Assembly (NCBI GenBank): GCA_038320345.1
Contig: JBBQED010000009.1
Location: forward strand, 77,047-141,046
Length of the DNA: 64,000 nt
Source: JBBQED01 sp038320345
GTDB lineage: Bacteria; Bacteroidota; Bacteroidia; AKYH767-A; OLB10
Direction of reading: 5' to 3'
The position numbers and the translations under genes are program-made. This document shows positions 36,744-45,049 of the stretch, one piece after another. The notes under the pieces were generated by a model. The model was not told the origin of the DNA. It saw only the letters and a program-made list of their open reading frames with translations, and made no database searches. The stretch's first letter is position 1; every line of letters starts with the position of its first letter.

Positions 36744-37148
36744 TTACTTTAATCCATATATTTCTACACGGGAGTTTCCATACTCTAAATTATCCCCTGC
36801 TTTATAAATGAATAATATTCTTTTGATTTCATGTGATTCACTAAGATTAATCTGCCTCGTTTCTTCACCAGACTTTAAATCTTGTCTAACCTTAAGCATT
36901 TCCTTTTCTCCATTTTCAAAATAGACCTCAAGATCATATACATTCAAGGGAGCATCAGTGACCTTTAGTTTAATAGCTTTATAGCGATCTGTGCCCAAAA
37001 CAGCTATTACGTCTTTATCGACTTGATGAGAGGCCGTTAATCCACCTATTTTATGCCAACCACTTTTATCAGTCTTTATTACTGCAGACTTCTGTGCTTG
37101 AGCATTCAACCCGGTCATCACTAGCAAGACTAAAAGTATCTTTTTCAT
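36744..37148 (-). CDS. Small secreted beta-rich protein
   Basis: 134 residues with a signal peptide ending in LNAQAQ. The mature protein has alternating strands (KAIKLKVTDAPLNVYDLEVYF, RILFIYKAGD, SRVEIYGLK) and a conserved-looking W (SGWHKIGGL). It resembles small periplasmic DUF2541-type proteins, but this is not certain. Its start codon is directly preceded (2 nt) by a 17-bp perfect inverted repeat, which may control translation or transcription. Confidence 0.6.
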   Translation of the reverse strand: MKKILLVLLVMTGLNAQAQKSAVIKTDKSGWHKIGGLTASHQVDKDVIAVLGTDRYKAIKLKVTDAPLNVYDLEVYFENGEKEMLKVRQDLKSGEETRQINLSESHEIKRILFIYKAGDNLEYGNSRVEIYGLK

Positions 37149-37150
37149 AT

Positions 37151-37187
37151 TATTTAGTAATTAAGATTTTATCTTAATTACTAAATA
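37151..37187. promoter_or_regulatory. 17-bp perfect inverted repeat at a start codon
   Basis: Arms TATTTAGTAATTAAGAT (37151-37167) and ATCTTAATTACTAAATA (37171-37187) with a 3-nt TTT loop. It ends 2 nt before the ATG at 37148 of the secreted-protein gene, so in mRNA it would enclose the ribosome landing site, or in DNA act as an operator. Confidence 0.6.
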
Positions 37188-37395
37188 AATGTGCCTTAAA
37201 TCTACAAATACTAAGTTTGAATAAACTAGACATCAGTTTACATACATCTAAAAACCCTAACAAGCAAATGTTTTAAGAGTTACCAGCATTAGATGCTAAA
37301 TCCGAATTTTACGGTTGGTATTAATGAGATGAAGGCCTCAACGATTTATTTGAAAGGGTGAACAATAGAAATTATCTATACAACCTGATCATGCT

Positions 37396-37845
37396 TCATT
37401 CTTTATTAGATTCTATTCGTATTAAATCATAATTCTTACCATCCGAAAATTCATTAGAAGTACTATCCAGCAACCTTACTACCTGGTCTGAAATTAGTTT
37501 GAAATTTTCAGTTCTTTGAGAACTATCATCCTTCAAAGTTGATACAACATTAACTCCCTGAATCATCCAAGTACCTTTATCATTTAAGTTAACGACTACT
37601 TTCCCACCTAAATAATACTGTTTAGATACCATAGAATTCATGTCTTTATTAAGAACAAGTGTTATTAAGGCACTATCAAACTTTGCGTCACCGGAAACGC
37701 CTTTAAAAGTAGCCGGTAAATCTTTTAACACCTCTGATGTTATTCGTGTATTTTCTTGAGAATCCTGAATCTGTTCCTGTTTTTTAGCAGTTTGAGTACA
37801 CCCACATAAAATAAGAGCAAACAAGCCCGTTAAAAAATAGTTCAT
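37396..37845 (-). CDS. Hypothetical lipoprotein
   Basis: 149 residues. Short lipoprotein signal (MNYFLTGLFALILCGC), then a Q/E/K linker and a likely beta-sandwich (VVVNLNDKGTWMIQGVN). The repeated 'GG/strand' pattern is reminiscent of NlpE/META-like lipoproteins, without firm support. It follows the next lipoprotein gene by 29 bp on the same strand, so the two may be co-transcribed. Confidence 0.6.
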   Translation of the reverse strand: MNYFLTGLFALILCGCTQTAKKQEQIQDSQENTRITSEVLKDLPATFKGVSGDAKFDSALITLVLNKDMNSMVSKQYYLGGKVVVNLNDKGTWMIQGVNVVSTLKDDSSQRTENFKLISDQVVRLLDSTSNEFSDGKNYDLIRIESNKE

Positions 37846-37874
37846 AATTTAGAATTACTATTTGAAGTTAGAAA

Positions 37875-38384
37875 TTACTCTTTTACTGCATACTGAAATT
37901 CAATATTTGTATTTCCGTTAACCACTGTAAATTTCCCATTACTACCACTACTTAGCGGATTGAAAGTGCCACTTGAAATAAGTTCATCTCCTGATAAAAG
38001 ATCAAAATCTAATATTTCGTACTTCCATTCTTCCTTCGTAAAATAATCAGGGGCATCAGTGATTGTAAAGGTTACCGTATTGGAAAAATCATTTTCTATT
38101 GCAGTAGTATAAATCCAGTTATTCGCTGTTGATTTTGTAAATCTCATATAAACATCAGGATTACCATCAATATCCCAGGTTCCACCAGAAGGATTGAACT
38201 CGGGAATTGAGTTAATTTTTACAGCTGATGGGTATCTATAAACGCAAGAGCTATTACTCTTATCCGCTTTACTATCGTAATTGTCGGCATTGGAATCCGT
38301 ACAACCTTCTTTTTTACATCCTGCACCAATTAAAATGGTTAGTATAATTAAACCAAGTATGGATTTATTTTTGATCGTTTTCAT
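37875..38384 (-). CDS. Lipoprotein with a CTD.nA.NYd..A cysteine motif
   Basis: 169 residues. Lipobox LIGAGC, followed by CTDSNADNYDSKADKSNSSC, the small two-cysteine motif (GCTDpxAxNY) that recurs in Bacteroidota surface lipoproteins. The rest (~60-169) looks like one beta-sandwich domain (VTFTITDAPDYF, GKFTVVNGNTNIEFQYAV). Function unknown; probably surface or periplasmic. First gene of a likely two-gene unit with the lipoprotein at 37396. Confidence 0.65.
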   Translation of the reverse strand: MKTIKNKSILGLIILTILIGAGCKKEGCTDSNADNYDSKADKSNSSCVYRYPSAVKINSIPEFNPSGGTWDIDGNPDVYMRFTKSTANNWIYTTAIENDFSNTVTFTITDAPDYFTKEEWKYEILDFDLLSGDELISSGTFNPLSSGSNGKFTVVNGNTNIEFQYAVKE

Positions 38385-38495
38385 AATCTTTAAATTTGAA
38401 TTAAATTTCTACTGTATTAATGCAATTTTTATTCCACGCTAGAAATTGCCTATTTTTCTAAAATATGAGTTCAAAATTCCCCAATTTAAAGGCAA

Positions 38496-38615
38496 TCATC
38501 TGCAATGTCCTAATAACATATAGATAATTGCAAAAAGTATAATGGTAGATAAGCACCCACCTCCTAATTTATAGGAACTATATCCTGCGATAAGAGTTCT
38601 GAAAAAATTGTTCAT
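38496..38615 (-). CDS. Tiny single-pass membrane protein
   Basis: 39 residues: MNNFFRTLIAGYSSYKLGGG, then a hydrophobic helix CLSTIILFAIIYMLLGHC. The N-terminal amphipathic turn, GGGC before the helix and a near-terminal cysteine form a coherent pattern that I have seen in short unannotated Bacteroidota proteins. Lies 31 bp after the PPOX gene on the same strand, so probably co-transcribed with it. Confidence 0.5.
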   Translation of the reverse strand: MNNFFRTLIAGYSSYKLGGGCLSTIILFAIIYMLLGHCR

Positions 38616-38646
38616 TCTGTATTTATTTATAAACTAGTTACAAAAA

Positions 38647-39168
38647 CTAAACTATTAGCTTTCCTTCTACTCCATCGTCCGGTGCACTTCCTGTTACTAT
38701 AGATCCCAACATTTGAATCATTGAAATCATTTTATTGTTTTTGGTATCCCAATAGTATGATGATTCAGGCGTAACTTTAATTAAAGAAACATCTTCATCA
38801 TCTTTGCCATCTTTAAACCAAGCTTTAGCAAAGGGAGTCCACATTTCATAAATTTTTTCTCGATCGGTAAGAATGGATGCCCTGCCAAGAACAGTTAGAA
38901 ACTCGTAATCTGCAGGGTTAGAGTAAAATAATTGTACTGTGTAATCCTCTGCTATTTCTTTATTCTTTTCACTTTTTAAGGAGCTCAGAAACCAGATGTT
39001 ACCTTGTTCATCTACTTTTTGCGTACTCATTGGTCGAGTGGTAATTGGCTGTTGACCTAATTGTGTACAAAAGAAACAAATTGACTCATTTTTGACAAGT
39101 TCCTTCAATTTATCTATTGCATCTTGGGCCGTTAAATTTTGATTATTTTGTTGAGGGGCTTTTTCCAT
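38647..39168 (-). CDS. Pyridoxamine 5'-phosphate oxidase-like flavoprotein (general stress protein 26 type)
   Basis: 173 residues, split-barrel FMN/F420-binding fold. TRPMSTQKVDEQGNIWFLSS is the family's first signature; QLFYSNPADYEFLTVLGRAS and YYWDTKNNKMISMIQML complete the pattern of the general-stress GS26 group. These bind flavin; the reaction is unknown. Start 39168 gives the shared GTTTTC element 9 nt upstream. Lies 31 bp downstream of katE in the same direction and may be part of its transcript. Confidence 0.88.
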   Translation of the reverse strand: MEKAPQQNNQNLTAQDAIDKLKELVKNESICFFCTQLGQQPITTRPMSTQKVDEQGNIWFLSSLKSEKNKEIAEDYTVQLFYSNPADYEFLTVLGRASILTDREKIYEMWTPFAKAWFKDGKDDEDVSLIKVTPESSYYWDTKNNKMISMIQMLGSIVTGSAPDDGVEGKLIV

Positions 39169-39199
39169 TTTATAATAGTTTTCTATTTGTATGAATTAA

Positions 39200-41377
39200 T
39201 TATGCAGGCACTTTTCTTATCTTTTCGCGGTCCCAAAAACGATGTTGTGCAATTGCCATGATAAAATCTTTTGCCGGTTTATCGATTATAATTCCAGATT
39301 CGACAGCTGTTTTAGTATCCACGCTATTTTTTTTGTGCGGTAAGTGGTTTTGACCAGCAAACGTCATATTTAAAAAATTTACGCCATCACCATTTGCAGC
39401 TATTGCTTTACAATGTTTATAAGCTTCATTTACAAAATGTATAGCATCTGGTTCGGCACTTAATGCGCTTGCACTTTTAGTTCCCGCCGGAATAAATACT
39501 GCATCATACAGAACGGAAGCTGTAGTTAAAAAACTTGCGTCTACTTTAATTTCCTTTCCCGTTGCACTTTTTACACTTCCAAGTTTCGGGGCTATGATTT
39601 TTGTGTTGGCGCCTTCTTCTAGCAAAGCATTATTCATTGAAGAAAGTGATTTTTCATCTACTCCATTCCCAACAAGAATTGCTATATTTCTAGTCTTAAT
39701 GGTATTTTTTATTGAATTAGCCATGCTCAAAGCCTCTGACTTACTAATGCTTTGCTTCATTTTAATAGGTTCAAACTTTTTTTGAACACCATCTGCAGGA
39801 ACACTGTGATTAATGGGATAAAAAGGTTCTTTAGGAATCGGCATTCCCAAACCATCTGCAACTTTAGCCACTAAGTTCTTATCAATTTGTGTAAGTATGC
39901 CTAACATTCTTTCACGAATTTCCAAGCGCTCTACTTTTCCCAATTCAAAAGTGAGCGCATCAATGATATGCGTTTGTTCATACTCTGTCTGGCTCTGAAA
40001 AAATAATGTAGCCTGGCTAAAATGATCAAAGAAACTTCGGCTCCGTTCGCGAATTTTCTTAGCATCTATTCGCTCCGTATAACTTGTGAATCCACCTTCG
40101 GCGGCTTTAGCCTGAAAAGGGCATCCATTACTAATTGTATTGGGTTGATAGCTCGTTTTATCACTATTAATAGTTTGACGCATATGACCATCTCGTTGAT
40201 TATTCATCACGGGTACAATCGGACGATTAATCGGGATTTCATGAAAATTTGGGCTACCTAATCTAGATAGTTGAGTGTCTGTATAGGAAAACAAGCGTCC
40301 TTGTAACAAAGGATCATTGGTAAAATCAATTCCAGGAACTAGATGTCCAGGATGAAATGCTACTTGCTCTGTTTCAGCAAAAAAATTGGAAGGATTTCGA
40401 TTTAACGTCATTTTACCAATACGCTGTACGGGTATAATCTCTTCTGGAATTAATTTTGTGGGATCGAGTAAATCAAAATCAAATTTGTGTTCATCTTTTT
40501 CAGGAATGATTTGCACACCTAATTCCCATTCTGGAAACGCTCCGCTTTCGATAGCTTCCCACAAATCTCGCCGATGAAAGTCAGGGTCTTTCCCTGAAAT
40601 ATTCAATGCTTCATTCCATGCCACAGCATGAATTCCTAATAAAGGCTTCCAATGAAACTTAACGAAATGAGAAATCCCTTTTTCATTGATCAAACGAAAT
40701 GTATGTACACCAAATCCTTCCATCATCCGCAGACTCCGAGGAATGGCACGGTCACTCATCACCCACATAATCATATGAGCACTTTCTGGCATGAGTGAGA
40801 TAAAATCCCAAAATGTATCATGTGCGGAAGCCGCTTGAGGAATTTCATTATGAGGTTCCGGTTTAACTGCATGGATTAAATCAGGAAACTTAATAGCATC
40901 TTGAATAAAAAATACTGGCATATTGTTCCCTACTAAATCGTAATTACCTTCCTCCGTATAAAACTTTACTGAAAATCCTCGAACATCCCTTGCCAAATCG
41001 GTGGAACCTCTTGAACCTGCAACAGTAGAAAAACGCACAAAAACTGGTGTGGGTTTAGAAACATCGTTCAAAAATTTGGCCTTTGTATACTGTGCAATGG
41101 GTTTATAAAGTTCAAATATTCCATGAGCCGCAGATCCGCGAGCGTGAACTATCCTTTCTGGAATTCTTTCGTGGTCGAAATGTGTAATTTTCTCACGCAA
41201 AATAAAATCTTCCAAAAGAGTTGCCCCTCGCTCACCGGACTTTAATGAATTTTGGTTATCATTAATTAACAAGCCTTGATTAGTGGAGAGTAATTGCTCA
41301 TCACCATTTTGTGTATTCTTTTGCAAGTCCTCTGTTTTCGGATTTACAGATGATTTTGAACTTTTCTTTTTAGCCAT
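39200..41377 (-). CDS. katE: Large-subunit (clade 2, HPII-type) catalase
   Basis: 725 residues, heme catalase that converts H2O2 to water and oxygen. Core at ~45-540: RGATLLEDF, distal His in RIVHARGSAAHGIFELY, Asn in VFFIQDAIKFPDLIHAVKPE, and the proximal heme ligand Tyr in LFSYTDTQLSRLGSPNFHEI. The C-terminal ~150 residues (RNIAILVGNGVD...) are the flavodoxin/GATase-like domain of large-subunit catalases. Full length for the clade. An exact TAnnTTTG lies 72 nt upstream. Cytoplasmic, central enzyme of this stress cluster. Confidence 0.96.
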   Translation of the reverse strand: MAKKKSSKSSVNPKTEDLQKNTQNGDEQLLSTNQGLLINDNQNSLKSGERGATLLEDFILREKITHFDHERIPERIVHARGSAAHGIFELYKPIAQYTKAKFLNDVSKPTPVFVRFSTVAGSRGSTDLARDVRGFSVKFYTEEGNYDLVGNNMPVFFIQDAIKFPDLIHAVKPEPHNEIPQAASAHDTFWDFISLMPESAHMIMWVMSDRAIPRSLRMMEGFGVHTFRLINEKGISHFVKFHWKPLLGIHAVAWNEALNISGKDPDFHRRDLWEAIESGAFPEWELGVQIIPEKDEHKFDFDLLDPTKLIPEEIIPVQRIGKMTLNRNPSNFFAETEQVAFHPGHLVPGIDFTNDPLLQGRLFSYTDTQLSRLGSPNFHEIPINRPIVPVMNNQRDGHMRQTINSDKTSYQPNTISNGCPFQAKAAEGGFTSYTERIDAKKIRERSRSFFDHFSQATLFFQSQTEYEQTHIIDALTFELGKVERLEIRERMLGILTQIDKNLVAKVADGLGMPIPKEPFYPINHSVPADGVQKKFEPIKMKQSISKSEALSMANSIKNTIKTRNIAILVGNGVDEKSLSSMNNALLEEGANTKIIAPKLGSVKSATGKEIKVDASFLTTASVLYDAVFIPAGTKSASALSAEPDAIHFVNEAYKHCKAIAANGDGVNFLNMTFAGQNHLPHKKNSVDTKTAVESGIIIDKPAKDFIMAIAQHRFWDREKIRKVPA

Positions 41378-41448
41378 AGGTTAGGTAGAACTAGATAAGA
41401 AGTAAATATTTTTTATTGACTTTTGAGATCTAATATGAATGATTGAAA

Positions 41449-41482
41449 CAAACGTAATGCTCACTAAATTCTCATTGTGCAA
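41449..41482 (-). promoter_or_regulatory. Candidate promoter of katE
   Basis: Minus strand TTG (41482-41480), 23 nt, TACGTTTG (41456-41449), a full TAnnTTTG match about 72 nt before the katE ATG. Confidence 0.4.
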
Positions 41483-41593
41483 AATCTTAAAAAAAGAAAA
41501 TCAATACCGACGTAAAAACATAAAGGAAATGACCATCAGTTTAAGCATGCGAACTTTGCGAGAATTCTAAAGACCCAACATCGTTTAGAAAAT

Positions 41594-41881
41594 TTAGACT
41601 TTATGGCCTACCAAATTTTGTATATCATTTTTAGATTTTTCAACTTTCTCTTTTCCTTTTTCAAGCAAATTTTCTGCTTCACTTTTTACATATTCAAATT
41701 CGTTCGTTGCAGATAAAAGAACATCTTCGATTTTATTTGTAAAATCATGAAAATAGTCTTCTCCAACTTGCTTAATTTTTTTACGAGTGTTCACACCTTT
41801 ATCAGGCGCAAATAAAACAGCTATCACTGCGCCAAGTGAAGCGCCAGCAACAAGTCCGACAATAATTTTTCCAGTGCTCAT
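41594..41881 (-). CDS. YtxH domain-containing protein
   Basis: 95 residues: glycine/alanine membrane helix (IIVGLVAGASLGAVIAVLFA) and the APDKGVNTRKK hallmark, then a charged helical tail. Third YtxH of the window. Unlike the other two it is not followed by a holin-like gene; the gene before it is an unrelated small membrane protein, 18 bp away. Confidence 0.87.
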   Translation of the reverse strand: MSTGKIIVGLVAGASLGAVIAVLFAPDKGVNTRKKIKQVGEDYFHDFTNKIEDVLLSATNEFEYVKSEAENLLEKGKEKVEKSKNDIQNLVGHKV

Positions 41882-41899
41882 ATTTTAATTTTTTTGAAA

Positions 41900-42202
41900 T
41901 TATTTTGATTCCTCTTGTTTCACTATCTTATTGTAAACACCCATAATAAGAATAGGTGCCACCCATTGACCAACGAAAGACGCATCCTTACTACGACCCA
42001 TAATTTTTAAGGTAAGCGAAAACGCTAAAGCTCCTAAAGCAGTAAATAAAAAGGCATCTGAAGGAATATTTTTCGTGCGTGATTCGATCATTTTAGTAGT
42101 AGCATCTTCCTTGGTAGTGGAATCCACCTTATTAGATGATTGCATTTTAGATGAGTAATCACTTTTAGTAGATGCATCTACTTTTGTATATGAATTTTCC
42201 AT
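41900..42202 (-). CDS. Small two-helix membrane protein
   Basis: 100 residues. The first ~48 are hydrophilic, rich in S, T, K and D, with repeated KVDAST/KVDSTT-like motifs. They are followed by a membrane helix (AFLFTALGALAFSLTLKIMG) and a second (FVGQWVAPILIMGVYNKIV). No named family recognised. It precedes the YtxH gene by 18 bp and is likely co-transcribed. Confidence 0.65.
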   Translation of the reverse strand: MENSYTKVDASTKSDYSSKMQSSNKVDSTTKEDATTKMIESRTKNIPSDAFLFTALGALAFSLTLKIMGRSKDASFVGQWVAPILIMGVYNKIVKQEESK

Positions 42203-42310
42203 AATCGTTAGAATTCTTTAATAATTATAATTGAGAAATAAAAATCTGTAATGAACAAAAAGAAAGGTGATTAAATCTTACGGGATTTAACCACCAAAAT
42301 TTCAAATCAC

Positions 42311-42604
42311 TTACTTTGTGCGATTGGTATTGGAATTCGATTGATTATTTGAAGATCCTTGGTTATTATTTTGCTGACCATGTTCCCCAATTGGGTTCTT
42401 TGTCCGAGATTGGTCACTATTGTTGTCTTCTGTTTCTTCCATATTATTGGAATCCCCAATTTCCTCATCATCTTCAGCAGTAAAACCTCTTTCAGAAGGA
42501 TTACCTTCTTTTTTTGGATTTTGTGAAAATTGATTGTCACTTTGATTTTGCTTTTGACCTGCAGATGAACCTTTTCCTTGTTGGTCATTTTGATTTTCTC
42601 TCAT
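42311..42604 (-). CDS. Disordered hydrophilic protein
   Basis: 97 residues, almost entirely N, Q, S, E, D, K and G, with no hydrophobic core (start MRENQNDQQGKGSSAGQ). Such hydrophilin-like proteins are often induced by desiccation or general stress. The upstream region carries the shared GTTTTAAACTGTTTGA element 9 nt before the ATG. A second frame in the same stretch (42307-42588) is rejected as a shadow. Neighbouring genes are stress genes on the same strand. Confidence 0.6.
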   Translation of the reverse strand: MRENQNDQQGKGSSAGQKQNQSDNQFSQNPKKEGNPSERGFTAEDDEEIGDSNNMEETEDNNSDQSRTKNPIGEHGQQNNNQGSSNNQSNSNTNRTK

Positions 42605-42655
42605 GATTTTTTTGTTTTAAACTGTTTGAATCATTAATTATTTTTCACAAAAAAA

Positions 42656-43288
42656 TTATTTTCTTTTCGTTTTAGTCGGAGTTTCAGGAGTTTCTTCTTC
42701 CTCTTCATCTTCTTCCTCCTCATCATCCTGAGATGCAGCCTCTTCATTGATTATATCTGAAAGTTCTGACAATTTCACATCCGCCTCTTTTTCTTCGTTT
42801 AATATTTCTTCTAATAATGAAGCTGCTTCGTCTTCTCCTAACGTTCGAGCGAAGGAACAAAGAGTTCCATATGAAGCAATTTCATAATGTTCCACTTTTT
42901 GCCCTGCGGAGATAATACCAGCATCTCTTACAGCTCCAGATTCTGTTGACTCCATAATTTCTTCTGCTTCTTTAATAAGGCCTTCCATAGCCTCACACTT
43001 TTTTGCTTGAGCTTTTTGTCCAATCGCTTCAAAAACTTGTTCAACTCTTTTTACTTGTTGAAGAGTTTGTTCTAAATGACTTTCTAGTGCTTCAACAAGA
43101 TCTTCCGAAGTTGAATTTTTAATCATTTTCGGGATTGCTTTTGTCAATGCTTTTTCAGCCCAATAGATATCCTTTAATTCATCAACAAATAAAGCTCTCA
43201 ATCCATTTGCTGCAGTTGATTTTGCTTTAACTCCCTTTGGTGTTTGTTGGCTTTTGCCATTTTGTCCGACTTTAGATTTTTTTTCCAT
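42656..43288 (-). CDS. DUF892 (YciF-type) ferritin-like protein
   Basis: 210 residues. A basic N-terminal tail (KSKVGQNGKSQQTPKGVKAK) precedes the YciF/DUF892 bundle: LRALFVDELKDIYWAEKALT, LVEALESHLEQTLQQVKRVE, KVEHYEIASYGTLCSFARTL, and a last helix EKEADVKLSELSDI. These carry the di-iron E/H positions of ferritin-like proteins. An acidic tail (DDEEEEDEEEEE) and a basic end follow. It may bind DNA or metal; the role in stress is inferred. The shared upstream element is present. Confidence 0.9.
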   Translation of the reverse strand: MEKKSKVGQNGKSQQTPKGVKAKSTAANGLRALFVDELKDIYWAEKALTKAIPKMIKNSTSEDLVEALESHLEQTLQQVKRVEQVFEAIGQKAQAKKCEAMEGLIKEAEEIMESTESGAVRDAGIISAGQKVEHYEIASYGTLCSFARTLGEDEAASLLEEILNEEKEADVKLSELSDIINEEAASQDDEEEEDEEEEETPETPTKTKRK

Positions 43289-43610
43289 GAGGAATATAGT
43301 TTAAAATTGTTTTTGCTTTACTATAAATAAAATAATATGCCAAGTAAAGTATCTATTTAATTATACTAAAACTTGTAAAAAAATAGAGTTTTGCCAGATT
43401 AACAAATATGTTTTGTGGAAAATATTACACTAAATACCGGCATTGGAAACAAACGGGAAATATCAGGGATTAATTAAAACGACCACTTCCTTAATATTTA
43501 CATTAACAGCTTCTAAATCGTGAAAATAATAGGCAATTTTTTCTATGTGTAAACGATGACCACTATGCTTAAATTAGAATAATATTGATATAAAATAATT
43601 TTAAAGCAAG
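43289..43610. other. Intergenic spacer
   Basis: About 320 bp, AT-rich. Apart from the AGTTTAAAA element at 43298-43306 that belongs to the DUF892 gene, nothing recognised. Confidence 0.4.
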
Positions 43611-43650
43611 AAACGCGGCAAACAAATTTTTAAACTTGTTGCCGCGTTTA
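43611..43650 (-). terminator. Terminator of the YflT-like gene
   Basis: AAACGCGGCAA / TTGCCGCGTTT arms (11 bp, perfect) with inner ACAA/TTGT pairing, 55 nt after the stop of the minus-strand gene ending at 43705. Confidence 0.75.
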
Positions 43651-43704
43651 TAGGTATCAATAGTCCAAACAAATTAACTACTGACTATCCTTACGAAATT
43701 AATT

Positions 43705-44259
43705 TTAATAATGTACGTGTTCTGCATTTTTCGAATTCCATTCAGATTCAAAATATTTTGCATCTTCTTCGTTACGGGGATGTACACCCATTACTATTTT
43801 ACCATCTTTTACTCCTGTTTCATACAAACGAGCACGTTCCTCTGGAATGCCTGAACCAACTAATGCTCCAATTAGGCCACCTGTAACACCCCCAGCGCCG
43901 GCACCTGCTAATCCAGCTGCTATTGGGCCAGCAATCACTAATCCTAATCCAGGTATCACCAGACTAGTTCCTATGGCAGCGATAATTCCCACTGCTGCAC
44001 CAACTGCTCCACCAATCGCGGAACCTGTTCCTGCACCTTCCATAGCTTTAGTACCTATTTCAGTATCGCCTTTTGAAAAATGCTTCTTTCTCGTTTCATC
44101 TGACATCACCAAGTTAATATCATCTTTGGTGTAGCCTCTTTTATGAAGAGTATCGTAAGCATTTTCCGTGCTTTCACGATCAGCAAACATACCAGTTAGC
44201 ATTTTATCATGCTCTTTAGTCATGTCGGTATGCATTTGGGATTGATTTTCTTTGTTCAT
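43705..44259 (-). CDS. General stress protein 17M/YflT-like glycine-zipper protein
   Basis: 184 residues. The N-terminal YflT-like module at ~18-60 (LTGMFADRESTENAYDTLHK, DDINLVMSDE) is followed by a glycine-zipper membrane region at ~75-140 (GAVGAAVGIIAAIGTSLVIP, AAGLAGAGAGGVTGGLIGAL), and the C-terminal ERARLYETGVKDGKIVMGV module. This matches DUF1269/GSP17M-like stress proteins of unknown mechanism. It carries the shared GTTTTAAACTATTTGA element 10 nt upstream. Ends in a terminator at 43611. Confidence 0.82.
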   Translation of the reverse strand: MNKENQSQMHTDMTKEHDKMLTGMFADRESTENAYDTLHKRGYTKDDINLVMSDETRKKHFSKGDTEIGTKAMEGAGTGSAIGGAVGAAVGIIAAIGTSLVIPGLGLVIAGPIAAGLAGAGAGGVTGGLIGALVGSGIPEERARLYETGVKDGKIVMGVHPRNEEDAKYFESEWNSKNAEHVHY

Positions 44260-45049
44260 TTTATTTTTGTTTTAAACTATTTGAGTACTACATTAAAAAT
44301 TGGAATATGAATTAGTTCTTATTCAGTAGTGTGGTAATTCGACGGAAAAAATTTATCAAGTACAAAGTTTTCTTTAATTGCAAAATTTACAATTTAAATT
44401 ATTACATCTAAATTTTCATGCCCTCAAATATGGCATCAGGTATTTCAATTCAACTCTATTCATAAGAGACCCTAGATTCTACCCATCAAATAACCGCAAA
44501 TTCTATTGTGAAGAACAATTATAGATTGCGAATGCCTTCTATATCTATTACTAGTGATAATTGTTGATGCTTCTAGAACCTTTCTAATATATGGGGTACT
44601 TTTAAAAAATATGCCTTTACTATACGCATGAAATTGCGGAAATATTTATACAGTTTTTAAAAAACAGTTGACATAAATCTATATAAGTGGGGAAAAACCC
44701 GTACAAAAATTGCTCTTGAGGAACTATAAATTGAGCCTTTAAGCTCCGCTTTTCAAGAATTGTTTGGATTTGGATTAACTATCGAATGATCAAAAAAATT
44801 AAAATCAGTAGGTTACTCATACAGAATCCCATCGGAATAATTTCAGATCATCAATCTAGAAGTGATCAAGTATTTTAAGTCTAATAAATATTCGAAATAA
44901 TCAGCAATGAAATTTCAAGGGAATCAGTAAAATTTTGTCAGGTTTTAACATAAGGAATCTTAAATAGGGATATAATCAGTTTATGTTTTATTTACACTTT
45001 CAACTGACTCCTTACCGAATATATTTTGCGAGTTAGTTACTTACTTAAT
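44260..45049. other. Large intergenic region
   Basis: About 790 bp between two minus-strand genes, the longest gap in the window. I found no open frame with coding character, no tRNA and no repeat. The 5' control region of the YflT-like gene occupies its left end. Confidence 0.45.

Noticed and set aside
42307..42588. Alternative 93-residue frame overlapping the disordered-protein gene
   Set aside because: Low-complexity shadow in another frame; the chosen frame has a start with the shared upstream element.
44641..44700. TTGACA...TATATA promoter
   Set aside because: The spacing between the elements is only a few nucleotides and this phylum uses a different consensus.
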